From contig CM062810.1 in the NCBI GenBank assembly GCA_031772625.1, forward strand, positions 705,286,358-705,350,357: a stretch of 64,000 nt of DNA. The letters run 5' to 3'. Within the stretch, counting starts at the first letter, position 1. Every line of letters begins with the position of its first letter. Below, piece after piece: positions 49,862 to 62,037 of the stretch. The notes beneath the pieces are model-generated. The model was not told where the DNA came from. It worked only from the letters and a program-made list of their open reading frames with translations, and searched no databases. The translations under genes and the position numbers were made by a program. The stretch comes from Pinus tabuliformis. Lineage: Eukaryota > Streptophyta > Pinopsida > Pinales > Pinaceae.

Positions 49862-52800
49862 CTTATAATTCTTATATTGTTAAAAATATTTCATAAGTTA
49901 TATCTATCTATCTATATATATATATGAAAAAATGGAAATGTTTAATTCATTTAACATTTAATATAAAATTAGTATGTGGCATTTAAAAAATATTAGTAAA
50001 AAAAAATTCAATCTATATCATAAATAAAATATTTTAATATGAAAGGTTAAATAATATTCATGTGATTTACAAATATATTAATAAAAAAAAAATATTTTAA
50101 TGTGGACAATGTTGTCCACAAATAAAATATTTCAATGCTCATGTTAAGATAAATATTTCAATATTAAAATTCTCTCTCTATAGTTCTATATATCTAAGTA
50201 TTGAAAAAATAAATTCTTATGTCTAAAACATTTCAAATAGTCTCACTATCATACATTTTTGCCATTTCCCAAATATATTTTTGGGTCATTTGTGTGTGAA
50301 ATTAAACAAAGATTTATTGAATTTACAAGTTTAAACTATGTAGTCTACACACTCAAGCACCCAAGGAAATTTTCAAGTGGGTGAATCCATATATTCATTC
50401 AAAAATTCAATTTGAACAATAGTATTTGCTAGACCAACTATGATTAAAATAGGTTTATACTAATTTAGAAAAAAGTTAAATTATCTCATTAAAACGTATC
50501 ATTTAATCAAATAACATATTGGTTATTTTACCAAAAGAATATTTAAATATTTTTAAGGCAAATTTTGTTTTAATATTTGAATTATAACATGTTTGGCATT
50601 TCCATAACTTTTTCTCTTAATCAATTTTAATATTACATTAAAAAAATTATAAATAATCACCGATGGGGGTGATAACAATGACCACGATATTCTCATGTTG
50701 AAATGTGTTCCATATTTGACATTTTTCCTCCCATCATTATAACGTGTGAGGAAAACATTTGTTTGCTTAGATACTACCAACCAATGCCATTTCCTCATAA
50801 ATAGGTATGGTTGGTGGAAGTTGGTGGATGTGGGTGTCTTATTCCCTTCATCACACTCCTTCGTTTCTTTTTAATCATGGGTGGTGTATACATGGTAGGA
50901 TTGGATCATTCATGTGAGGAATTGGGTGATGTATGCTATGATATCAGTAATGGAAGGATGCAATAGGATATGAATGTTTTTCTTAAGAAGTATGCTAGTA
51001 CCAACACTTTTCCTCTCCTAGTCTTGCAATGTCATGAAAATTATTTTTCCACCTCGCATCATTCTCTTATGTCCTATCATTATAAATGCATGGAATCGAC
51101 GACAGGGTGGAAAGGGGATGACATGATCGAGGATGGCAGTGAGAAGAACTACACACCTGGTCAGTTCTATTCCTATGGCATGGTATACATTGTGTGTTGT
51201 GGTCATTTGAATCCATGTTTCTGTAAATTGAGGAGTCACTACTTTTCTGATAGAAATTTGGATTTGTTTCACAACACTCTCATATCCTTTTGGATTTTAA
51301 AAGGGGTTCAATGTTATTTATCCTATTATTTCACAACACTACGACAGGACTGGTCTTTGAATTGTTCATGGTTCTTCCTACCTCAACACCACAAGGAACT
51401 AATTTTGTAGGTATCTCATTTAATTTTCCTCTCTTTGTTTGTGTCATATGGTATCCTAGAAGTTTTTCCATATGGTTTTAGTAATATTTCCCTCTCCTAT
51501 AGTCTAGTTGGGTAATTGGGGGTTTTGTTTTTTAATGCTTTTGGTATTTATCTGTTTCGGTCCATGCCTATGTTTTGTGGTTGACCCTAGTCTCTAGTGT
51601 GTGGTATCCTACACTTTTCATATGTGTGTGTGTGTGTGTGTTTGACGTATTCCTTGAGGGGTAAGAAAGAGTTTCTGGTCATCGTTTCTCATTTCCATAG
51701 AGACATCAAGTTTCTACTCTAGCTTAGGGTCCAAAATTCTTGGTAAAGTTATCGTACTAGTTGTTCTTCCAAAACTTTTATTTTCACTCTGTAAATAGTC
51801 ATATGGGTTTATAGCTTGCAATCTCTTGTTCATGAATTCCAATTATTACAAAATGGTGATGAAATACTTCTGCTCTGGTCAAGGGTCCAGATCTTGGGGT
51901 ATTGTCTAGTTGGTCTTTTTGTTGGTCAGGTTAGAGTGGTTTATAAGTTCTCTGCCCCCTCGATAGAGAATGACAAGTTGATGAGGGGGTGCAAGAATAT
52001 CTACTTCCCAATGTACATAGTTATTTAGTTGGAATTCGATTGCAATATTTTTTTGTTCGGTCCAACTAGAGGTTTGAAAGGAAAGTCTACACCTCAAATT
52101 AAGAGTTCTTGGTGGCATGCCTTACTTCTTTGATTCATAAGTGTGTGTTGAAGATTTTAAATGGATTCTCAATCCTGGGAAATTTAGAAAGAGGAGATTG
52201 CATTTTCTCCACTCCCTTAATGTGCATTAATAGATGGATACCCTCTTTTATCTAGTTGTGAGAGCTTAGCAAGTAGACAATTACACAATCTTCGCAGGTC
52301 AAGAGGATATCAAACAACTTCTCAGGAATATATGTTTTTTCTTGGATGATATAGTGTCTCATTTGCGAAAGGTTGAGAAATATGTGTTATTTGATTATGA
52401 TTTGAAGGAGCCAACTGAGCCTATTTTTGTTATTAATTCTCAACCAACTATTACCTCTCCACCGTCTAATACATCCCCCTCTTTCCAGTGGTCATCTCTA
52501 ACTGAGGTGGCAACAATGGTATCTATGTCTCCCAACTCTAAAAGCAATGGAAACCTTTATCTAACAAGGTATTTTGTATGTTTTCTACAACATGCAATGG
52601 TATTTATCTCGTAAGGAATTTGTTTTATGTTCTTCTCACAAAGGGATGGTGTCCTTGTTACAATTTTTCCATCGTAGTTCTGTTGGTGGTTTTCTTTCTT
52701 TTGTGGCTCTTGGGAGCATCAAACACTGTGGTTTACTTTCCTTTGATGCATTATAGGCATTATTTTTCTTGTTGGACAGTGGATGTAAATGATGAATAAT

Positions 52801-53400
52801 GAGCCTCAGTATTGCAACAAGGATGCTGCAACTCCTAGGGCTACCAACTTTACTTTATCAACCTAGGGTTTCGTACAAACTTAGAGGTGACAGTTCTATA
52901 TACACAATAAAAGCAACATTCTACTCATGTCACTTCTCAACTGGGGTGCTAGACCACTAGGGTTCCAGACCAGTATTCTATTGACTAGAAGGAGTCTAAG
53001 TACTAACAATAAATGTAAGGTTAGTTCTAATGCATGAAACTAAATTCTTTCCTATTTAGGAAATGAAAGTTACTGAATGGTAAATGGTGTGAAATTCCAT
53101 AAATCATCTAGCTAGGAAATGACACAAATTACTTGCATAAAATAACTATGCTAACCTTGCAATTTATCCTCTATCTATTAGGACTCTTCAGAAATAGAAA
53201 GTTGTTCAGTGATTATAGGACTCATACATACATGCACTAACTATCTCACTTTACATTTGCAAAAAAGAATATTTTAATTTCTAAATTCAGAAATTATCTC
53301 AGGTGGAATTGTTAGGCATGGAATCCAATATGAGGGCCTAACATACTCTTATACTACCATCTTTGGTCAAAACAGGGTCAAACAGACTGCTACAGGATAT
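49862..53400. other. unassigned region
   Basis: AT-rich DNA up to about 50800, then mixed sequence. Frames at 50970-51410 and 52342-52614 are open for 90-146 codons but show no family motif, no codon pattern that convinces me and no flanking gene signals. A short TG microsatellite lies at 51625-51642. The region may contain decayed element sequence that I could not identify. Confidence 0.4.
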
Positions 53401-55016
53401 CATGTAGCAGCTATAGGAAATTTCTACACAATTTCCTAATCTGCTACAAGATGTCCTGGTTTGCTATAGGAAGTTAGTTGAAGGGCTTAGCGGGGAAGAA
53501 AAGTGATATGAGGTGTTGGAGAGATGTATGAAGGTGATAGTAGGTGTAAGGAAGTTGCACATTACCCAAGAATAAGCCCATCTCTCCAAGCAGGTTAGAT
53601 TTTCCTAAGGTGGCTTGCTCATGGTAGCTACAAAACAGAAGTTTGGATTATGGGTTGGTATGCCTTTGCAGAAGGTGGATATGACCTAGGTGAACCTGGT
53701 TAGATGAGTTCCTCCCTGTAGATCAAAAATCCCTACAACAAAACTAGTTTTTCTTTTCATTTATGCATCACTACATGTGAACATGGAAAATATGAATTGA
53801 ATTTGAGAAAGGTGATATATCTATTGTTAAGGATTGGATCTATGAAATGGAATGCCATTTAAGCTATAGAAAACTTAAGGAGGCAAGATAACAACTACAG
53901 GTGCTTCCGAGAAATCATAAACATAAATCTAGCTAAGAATGAACCCGAAACTATGTAATGACCAAAAGACAAACTTTGTTTTTGGGGTTGTGAGAGTGGG
54001 GCCCTCTAATCATGATCCCATGAGGGAGATGAGATAGAGACCACTGTTACAACCTTTTCTGAAGTACTTTCCTTCACTATGACACCAATAATCTACCTCT
54101 TCAAACTAATGGCAACTAGGTTAAGCAATAATTCAAATACTTGTTAAGCTAAGCAAAACATAAACAAACTTCAGCAGCTAACTATCATTTTAATCTAAGA
54201 ATACAAATAAAAAAGAGGAACTTATGTTGCTAGGATTGTGCCCTAACCCAAGAGCTTTAGCCCTCTGAGTCAACTCAGTTCTGGATCAAAACATAATTTC
54301 TCATTATCTTCAAAATTTCAATTACAACATAGCAATAATAGTCACAATCTGTTAGCTCAAAATGGCCTCTTGGCTACAACAAAAAATTGAATCCTAATGA
54401 GTCCCTTGACTCTCTTATTTATAAAAAATGGAGCTCCCAAAAACTCCCTAGAAAATAGGGAGACTTGGCTCCCTAAGTCGAGAATGACTCTTTATTAACT
54501 GTCACTGGCTTGGCTGCCAATGGACTTAGCTTGCTTGGATGTCAGTAACTCCGAAGTGATGAGATATGGTGGAGGAACCTTCTAATGATTTGAGGAGTTA
54601 AGGAGGGAGACCAATCTCCTAAAATATCTCTTTGTTTCCCACTTCGATTTTTAGTCCAATCCAATTGATCTTTAGTCTCTACATGGCATTCTTATATAGG
54701 GGGGTCCTTTCCAATGCATTTCTCAACCTCTTAAGGGAATGGTACTCACTGATCCGAAGGTTGTGTTGCAGGTTAGTCCCCAATAACCTTAAAGTGTTAT
54801 CAAAATGGGAGATGACCTATTCTTGGGTAGCTAGGTATCATGGTGCAAGGTGAGCATCATTTGAAATGATGTTATGGTTACTAATAACATCCATGGAATT
54901 TATGTGTTCTTCTCTGATGTAGAGAGGCTCTCCTTCCTCTTTTTCTACTATTCTCTTCACTTCCTCAACCCTTGCCTCCTCATGGCTTATCCATGATCAA
55001 AGGGCCATCAGCTACA
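53401..55016 (-). repeat. probable 3' LTR region of the minus-strand gypsy element
   Basis: The right border is good: the minus strand reads AAAGTTGGGGGACT and then TGTAGCTGATGG, a polypurine tract followed by an LTR start. A minus-strand TATA (TTTATAAATAAG near 54415) follows at a suitable distance. The left border is uncertain; TGTAGC at 53403 would form a TGTAGC/GCTACA pair with the right end, but this word is common in the area. Confidence 0.4.
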
Positions 55017-56949
55017 AGTCCCCCAACTTTGCATTAGGGTCCCACAAATTCAATTTCGCCAATGCAATGTTGTGTAGGTAGAATTAAAATAATTTGGCCT
55101 TATCTTCAAGGGTTCTCTTGTCACATAGCTCTATGAATTGCCTATAATCTTGGAATGGCATAGTCCCTTGTTGTCCCAATGTCTTGATTTGAAACTGCAT
55201 CCATTGATATTTTAGATATAGTCCATATGATTTGGATGGAAGCCTGCATTGAAGTCCCTCCATGGAGAGGCTTTCCATGGTGGCCAATTATCTCTCCTTT
55301 TCTTGAAACTTCCTCCTCAACCATGTGTTTTCTCCCTACATTGGTTTTTTTATGGTGCATTCTCTGTCTCTCAATTCACTCAACTCCCTGCCCATCTCTA
55401 GGAGTTTTTCTTCCATATGGCCCACATCTTCTAATTTCTTTGACTTCACAATTTGCATCCAATGATGTGTTCTTTCCCTCTATTTTTCAAACTCAAAGAA
55501 GAGAGGGGTTGCAAATTTCTGTGGTATTACTCTACCTCCCTCAATGAACTAGTAGTAGGAGCTCATATTTGGTTTTGGGATAGGCTCCTGCAACTCTGGA
55601 ACATCTCCCTCAAATGTATTTGGAGAATATGCCCCCTCCTGTACCTATGGGGTTGATTCTTTGCCTTCTTTCTACCCCTGATGTCCTTCCTGTAGCTCTG
55701 ATTGTCTTTCATGTAACCCTGACAATGTTTCCTGTAGCACTATTTTCAGATCCTGAATCAGGCCCTTTCCTTTCTATGGGAGGGTTATAGGTGCCTTAGT
55801 TTCCTTAGATGATGTTGACCTGGTGATAGGCTTACTTACATAGGTAATGGTAGCTTTTGGGGTTTCTTGCAGTGATGTGCCTTCCTCAACCTTCATTACT
55901 AAGGAACCTAGCTCCTCTTGCTTGTTTGGAGATTCTTCAATTATGATGGGAGCTTTTGTAGGTGTTTGTGGCTTCCCCTCCTTGATCATGGTGCTTCTTC
56001 TTGTCCTAAAATAGAGGGGAGTCTACTTCTACCTTTTTCTCTTGGACTTGTGGGGTGTGCTCAAGTCAACCAGGGTAGCAACTGCCTCCTTTTATGTGGG
56101 TTCAGGAGACAATCTTGGATATATTTCCCCTTCTGTAGTGTTTTTCTCAGTGATGGTCTCTGCCTTTTGCTCCTCCTCTTCTAAATCTTTTTCTTCTTCT
56201 TCTTCTGCTTCTTCTTCTTCCTCTGTTTTATCTGTCTCTACTTCCTTTTTTCTTCTTCCTCTTCTTCACCTCCTTCCTCTTTGTTTTGTTTGTTTCTGAC
56301 TCCTCTTCTTCTTTTGCCTCTTCTTCTTCTGCTTCTTCTTCTTCCTCTTCTTATGCTTCCTGTTCATCACTAGAGGTTGGGGTCTCACCATATTCAAGGG
56401 CTTGGGTTTCAAGGATACCTCTGTATCCATGTCTCCAAATGTGGACCAAAGAACATGAATTCTCAATTGGCTCAAGGCATCCTCCATTATCATCTTAATG
56501 AGTCCATGATGTGTTAATGGATGTTGTTTCCCTTCTTGCACCTTATGGCTCATGTCTATATTTGAATGCAAAAAGAAATAAGGCATATTGACCCTTTGGT
56601 TTATGAGGAAATCATCTTTGAACCTCAACTCATGGAGGGGTCTGAATTGGTAGCCATAGACTACACTAACCCTCCCTTCACAAGAAATATATTTGAGGAA
56701 GTGGTAGCTCACATCATCCCAAGGATAGGGAAGACTCTCCCTCCTGACCCCATTTTTGTCTTCAATTGGCTTTTCATCATTTATGAATAAGTTTTTATTA
56801 GCAAAGGTGTTGCTAGGCTTGTCCTCTTTTCTCCATTGTATCCCTAGAGGAAGTGTGGTTACTCTGTTGATCACATCAGGGTTGATTGTAATGGAGAGCC
56901 CTCTCACCATAGTGTTAGCACTTGCTCTTGCTTGAGGGTTTAGTGTCAT
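55014..56949 (-). pseudogene. extra 3' ORF of the minus-strand gypsy element (plant transposon-protein domain)
   Basis: A 227-codon frame starts MTLNPQARASANTMVRG and reads GLSITINPDVINRVTTLPLG, KNGVRRESLPYPWDDVS and KYISCEGRVSVVYGYQFR. This resembles the 'putative plant transposon protein' domain (Transposase_32) from memory of the family. Then comes a Lys-rich block (56266-56360), whose opposite strand is the poly-Ser frame. Decayed frames continue through a Pro/Glu/Thr-rich part and a helical end (FQDYRQFIELCDKR, NLWDPNAKLGDL) to a TAG overlapping the LTR start. There are several shifts and stops. It sits downstream of integrase, as does the accessory ORF at 5571-15669. Confidence 0.65.
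55017..55030 (-). other. polypurine tract of the minus-strand gypsy element
   Basis: AAAGTTGGGGGACT on the minus strand resembles the tract GGTGTTGGGGGAT of the host element at 15692-15704. The accessory ORF reads through it and stops at the TAG formed by the first bases of the LTR (TGTAG). Confidence 0.6.
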
Positions 56950-57390
56950 GGAAATTGATAGGCTATATCATCATCGTACCCCTTTAGAAACTCAAAAAAT
57001 CCCAACCAGTGATGTCTCCTAAAGATATCTACCAAGGGGGATGAAGGTGAATCCTTGATGTACTTATGGGTTCTCTTCTATTGAATCCCCCTCCCATTTC
57101 TCTTCTCTAGTTATAGCTAAATGCAGGAGGTTTTTTTGGCTAGCTTCAGTATGACTTTCAGGGTGGATGAGAGCTTAAAATGTTTTTGGTACATATCTGC
57201 AATTTATACCCTTTTCTATATCCACACAATTCCCTTAAATTTCACAAAATTTTGTCTAATTCTCCACCCCACTACAATTACTAGAAGATTGTAGAGTCTT
57301 TTCCTTTTTTTTCTTTTTAGTTATCAAACCATGAATGTAGGAAAGATGTGTCACTTAATTTTCACTATGATGCTTGGGATTATGAGAATT

Positions 57391-58031
57391 TTATCTCTTA
57401 GGTTTTTGCGATCTTCATAGGTGTGTAGATCATCTTTCGGATTCATCGCATTAGGTTACCTGTTACTCGACGTTTCGAACCATCAACAGTGGTTCATCTT
57501 TAGGATGTGAAAGAATATGTGGAAAACTGGTCTTATTATTAAATTTAATAAATAGATGTAAGAGATGCATTTCCGACAAATATTAGGGATTATTAATCTA
57601 TTAATTTATTATTGAATTTTTAATCTGTAATTTTAATTATATTCTTATTTTAATTGTTTAATTATATACTTATGTTGTTTTTAATTAAACAATTAAAATA
57701 AGTTTAATTGTTTAATTATATATTTATGTTGTTTTATATAATTAAACAATTCAACTTATTTTAATTGTTTAATTAAAAAAAACATAAGTATATAATTAAA
57801 CAATTAAAATAAGAATATAATTAAAATTACAGATTAAAAAATTCAATAATAAATTAATAGATTAATAATCCCTAATATCTGTTGGCAATGCATCTCTTAC
57901 ATATATTTATTAAATTGAATAATAAGACCATCCACATATTCTTTCACATCCTGAAGATGAACCATCATTGATGGTTTGAAACGTCGAGCAGCAAGTAACC
58001 TAATGCGATGAATCCGGAAGATGATCTACAC
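57391..58031. mobile_element. long palindromic (foldback-type) DNA element
   Basis: Two arms of about 280 bp pair across a centre near 57727: left GTGTAGATCATCTTTCGG from 57423, right its reverse complement ending at 58031, with shared words such as CGACGTTTC and GGTTCATCTT. The 12-mer ATTATGAGAATT flanks it at 57379-57390 and 58032-58043. About 30 bp between the left copy and the left arm (57391-57422) has no partner on the right, so the right end has probably lost sequence. There is no coding region. A 9-12-bp duplication would suit a Mutator-like element. The arms are AT-rich inside and could extrude a hairpin. Confidence 0.8.
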
Positions 58032-58043
58032 ATTATGAGAATT

Positions 58044-59677
58044 GTTGACCAATTTGACCCTAGGCACCCCCTTGTAGACTTCTTGTGGAATTCCAGTGCT
58101 TCTTGTAGCTTTCTGAGTTTCCTCTAGCTTCCTGTAGCTCTGTTTCTTGTAGGGTGGCCAAAACATGGTTTGACTCTTCGATGGCTTCTTAGTCGGTCCC
58201 AGTCTCTCTAATTTCGAAATGAGAAAAAAGTGCATGAAAGTTTGGAATTTTATGATATTTATGGTCGAGGCTTGGAGCACTGTGTTGGCTGGCAGTGGTA
58301 CAGGATTTCCTAATTCAGACCGTTGGCACACCACTGGTGATCATGCACTTTTCCATCGTAATCATCACCCACTCCTACATAATGGAATTGACCACCTTTT
58401 TTACTGATGCCCATTGATTTGACACTCCAACATGGCATGTTGACTAGGAATTCTCTTTTTGATCACGAGCTGAGGGTGTCCAAGTTGATTGGCCACCTCC
58501 AACTTATAAAAAAGAACTTTTTTCAACATTTATACATTTTCATAATATCATACTCGAGGAAGAGTTGGATGAGTGGCCATACCTGTGCCTACCTTTGTTG
58601 ATCGATGCATGCTAGAGGATTGGCCTGCTGTGCTACTACTCAGGTAAGTGTTCCTTTTTGTCATTCCTATTAATTTCCTCCTGCTTATGTAGCTGATTGC
58701 CTGTTGTTCCATGTCTACAGGTGCTTGGTACATCCTTGTTGTTGTGGAGCTCTGGCTAGTAGAAATAAGGTCTTCAGAGATGTTGGTGCTCCCCTTTTCT
58801 CTCGTTGTGAAGGACAATGCAGGCTTAGGCTGGTTGCAGTGATGGCATTAGCTGCTATAGAAGAACCTATAGCTGCCTTCTTCTTCCTTACTCAATGTTT
58901 TTTGTTAGAGGGAGGATGGGTAGTGGTTTAGGGGTTGGATAATGATGATGAAGGCTCAGATGGAGTGGTGAATGGCTAACGAAATGGAGGACATGTCCTC
59001 TGGGCCTCTTTTTTTTATTTTTTCATTTTCCTGTGCTTTGTTGAATGACATAGAGCTAGGTATGGATATGATGGCTTGGAACATTGATGATGGGTGAGGT
59101 ATGATGAGTTGTAGGGTACCAACTCAAACTAGAATAGGCCTGCATAGTGATTTTCCTATCAGGACCCCTTTCCTATATTATTTCAAGACATCCAATAGTG
59201 CTACGGAATCTTCATGTAGCAACTAGAGGACATCCTGTAGCAAGCTAGAAAATGACAAAAAAAAATGATTTCTGATGCCTGAAAATGGATATGAGTGATG
59301 GGGACATGGTAGGCATGAATGGGATGAAGCAGATGGAGGAAGAAATGAGATGATTCTTGACATGTTGTACCTGTAGCTCTGAATCTTTTATTTCCTTCGA
59401 AATCCTACAAAATCATAGAATTTATTAGTGGGCAGGTTTGAGGCCCCTGCCATGGAGTTTTTGGTTTTTTTTTTCTCTTCTCTCTTTTTTTTTTGAAATA
59501 CATGTAGGTCACCCCAAAAGATGTTTCCATCCTGTTTGCCTACCCTAGGCACCTCAAAGAAGGTTTTCACCTAGGGATCTTTTTTTCTTCCCTTTTTTCA
59601 CTCTTGGGCCGCCTCAAGGAGGTTTTCAACCCAAGATTTGGCCTCATATTCCTTATAGAGGTTTTCATCTAGGCCCC
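58044..59677. other. spacer between integrase and accessory ORF in the minus-strand gypsy element
   Basis: No domain was recognised. It contains phrases like TTCCTGTAGC and GCTACAGGA that recur at 53340-53480, 55660-55750 and 59205-59260. Short frames at 58219-58931 show no family features. Confidence 0.45.
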
Positions 59678-60418
59678 TTATTGTTTTTTTATTTTTTCAC
59701 AAAAATAAAAACAGTTTGCAAGATTGAGTGACCTGGAAGCTAAGACACTTCTAATCAAATTTACCTCCTTACTAATGGTATTGATGAACTCTTCCCTGGA
59801 AAAAGGTCTTTTATAGGCTTTCAATTTATATCCATTGACAAGCAAGGGAATTCCTTCCTCATCAATGGTTCTGATTTGAACAACCCCATTGTCATAGAAA
59901 TTCTCTATTAGATATGGGCCCAACCACCTGGTCATCAATTTTCCTTTGAAGTCCTTGAACCTGGAGTCATATAGCAGAGCCCAATACCCTTCCTGAAAAA
60001 CCTTTTCCTTGATGTTCTTGTCATGCCAAACCTTCCTCTGTACTTGAATAACTTTAGTGTGTAGGATGGCCTGCATCCTGAATTCATCCAGAAGATTCAG
60101 CTAGTGTAGTCTCTCTTGTTGTGCCTTTGTAACATCCAAATGTAACTATGCTACCATTCTCAAAGTGTTGTACTCAAACTCAATGGAGATCATAGCCTTA
60201 TTTCCATAGACCAAGTCATAAGCGGTGAAGCTAGTGGTTGTCTTCTAGGTTGTATTATAGGCCCAAGTGGCCTCCACTAGTCTATCGGCCCAATATTTTC
60301 TGTTGTTTCTCACAACCTTGGTGAGGATTCCTTCCAATTCCTTATTAGTGACCTCTACTTATCAATTTCACTGAGAATGATAGGTAGTTGAATTCCTGTG
60401 TTTTTTCTTATGCTACCT
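59678..60418 (-). pseudogene. gypsy integrase, core end and C-terminal domain
   Basis: From 60418 down, the frame reads HKKKHRNSTTYHSQ, stops in place of Gly and Gln, then VEVTNKELEGILTKVVRNNR, YWADRLVEATWAYNTT and the C-terminal domain: KVWHDKNIKEKVFQEGYWAL, FKGKLMTRWLGPYLIE, LVNGYKLKAYKRPFS. The end is at 59678. The catalytic Glu region is present (VEVTNKE). It is separated from the rest of the core by a solo LTR. Confidence 0.88.
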
Positions 60419-61460
60419 TGTTTTGGGAAATTTTAGTGTTCTTGGATAAACGCCTAACCCTCTAGACTAGTAGCTCAGTTTAGAAACAATAGTACGAAGC
60501 ATTCTCTACCTTTTCTATAAACAATAGATAAAATAAGAGAATAGAGAACCTACTTGTAGCTTCCACTTGTTCCTCATCTCCCTTGGCCAATTCTGTTACT
60601 CCTTCCCATACTTAAGCCGCTTGAGAAGTACCTGCACACAGATAGAAACAAGAACCCATCAAAGCATATGATAATGATCTATTGATTAAACATAGCATGG
60701 AACCAAGTACATGATAAGCATATGAAAGCATCAATAGACAATACAAGCATATGGAAACAAATTTGAACACTTTATTAGTGAAAGGAAGAATTACAACCCA
60801 ATTTGTCCGATTGAGCATCATCCCTCCAATTCAATCCCATCCTCTCCTCACAACGAGCAAGACATTTTGACATCATTACAATACTTGAAATCAACTCAAA
60901 TCTCACACCAACACCATCTCCCTATATCTCAATAATTTCTAGCCCCTGATCACTTAGATGAGTGGTCTTTTTATAGGTGAATGGAGGAAGTTATGCCATG
61001 AATGGTGATAATGAATTCCATCCTAAATTTAGAATTTAGTTCCATGGAAGAAGGGATAAGGGAATTGATGTTCCTTAACTCCTTTCCTCATCCAAATGTG
61101 AACTTAAAGGAGTGGATAGCCTTGAGAAACTTCTAGAGGCATCCAATGGATAAGGAATCTTTCAAACCCTCATGAAAATTCGCTCAAATTTGCCTAGCAC
61201 AGGCCAAAGAGGGACCAAGTGCACTGCATAGCAGCCTGACAGTGTATGGTTTGCATTACAACGCACCCTAATGAAGGCCTACCTACACTAATCTTCTTAG
61301 AGGCAATTTCTGGATGTTTTTAGTGATGGAACTTCTTGGGAAGTGAGGCATTCTAATGTTTAACTTCTTTAGGGGATGTAACAACTGCATTAGGGGTTGA
61401 TGGGCCCTAATAGTATCAATATGTAAGTTGGGTTTTATGTGCCCAAATGGATCTGTAACA
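60419..61460 (-). mobile_element. solo LTR inserted in the integrase core
   Basis: The 1042-bp block runs TGTTTTGGG to TCTGTAACA (TGTT/AACA ends). It is flanked by TACCT (60414-60418) and TGCCT (61461-61465), identical but for one transition. Removing it with one copy gives, on the minus strand, ENLLRQHKKKHRNST, the expected integrase sequence in frame. A minus-strand TATA (CCTATAAAAAG near 60967) indicates minus orientation. It contains no genes. Confidence 0.85.
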
Positions 61461-62037
61461 TGCCTCAACAAATTCTCAATCAGATGTGATGTGAATTGAG
61501 CTCCCTGATTGGTGACTAGTTCTCTAGGGTACCCAAACTTGTAAAATACATTCTCCCTTAAGAACTCAACCACTTTCTCTTCTGTTGCTACCTTTACAAG
61601 CTTGGTCTCAGCCCACTTTGTCAAATAATAAATGCATACAATTATGTAATTTTTCTGCCCTAATGGTGGATCAATGGGCCCAATGAAATCCATGCCCCAC
61701 TTGTTAAATGGATCTAGAGCCACCTAAGGTTGCAAGGGAATTTCATCTTGGGTGTAGGTTTCCCCATTATCTAGCATTGATCACATAGACTGGTGTATCT
61801 TCTTGTATCTTGGTGGAGAGTGGGCCCGTAGTATCCATCTTGCAATACCTTGAAGGTTGTCCTCTTGGCTACAAAGTGACCTCCACAAGGCCCATCATGA
61901 CAGGCTTGAACGATGTCAAAGACTTCCTCTTACTTGACACATCTCCTCAAAATTTGATCTGGGCCTAGCTTGAAGAGATTTCTGCCAATCCAAGTGAATG
62001 GGGTGCTCTTCCTTACAATTCTTCTCTTTTCCTTGGA
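61461..62037 (-). pseudogene. gypsy integrase, zinc-binding domain and first part of core
   Basis: From about 61970 down: CHDGPCGGHFVAKRTTFKVL, YYGPTLHQDTRRY and a CDQC pair interrupted by a stop form the zinc-binding domain. The core starts at 61723 with FNKWGMDFIGPIDPPLGQKN (first catalytic Asp), and YLTKWAETK. The second catalytic motif reads LVTNQGAQFTS, where Asp has become Asn. The match ends at HLIENLL, where the solo LTR lies. Further frame downstream (to 61283) is LTR sequence. Confidence 0.85.

Noticed and set aside
50970..52799. Open frames of 60-146 codons
   Set aside because: I could find no motif, exon structure or element context to support any of them.
56042..56498. Ser-rich open frames on the plus strand
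   Set aside because: They are the opposite strand of the Lys-rich block of the minus-strand accessory ORF.
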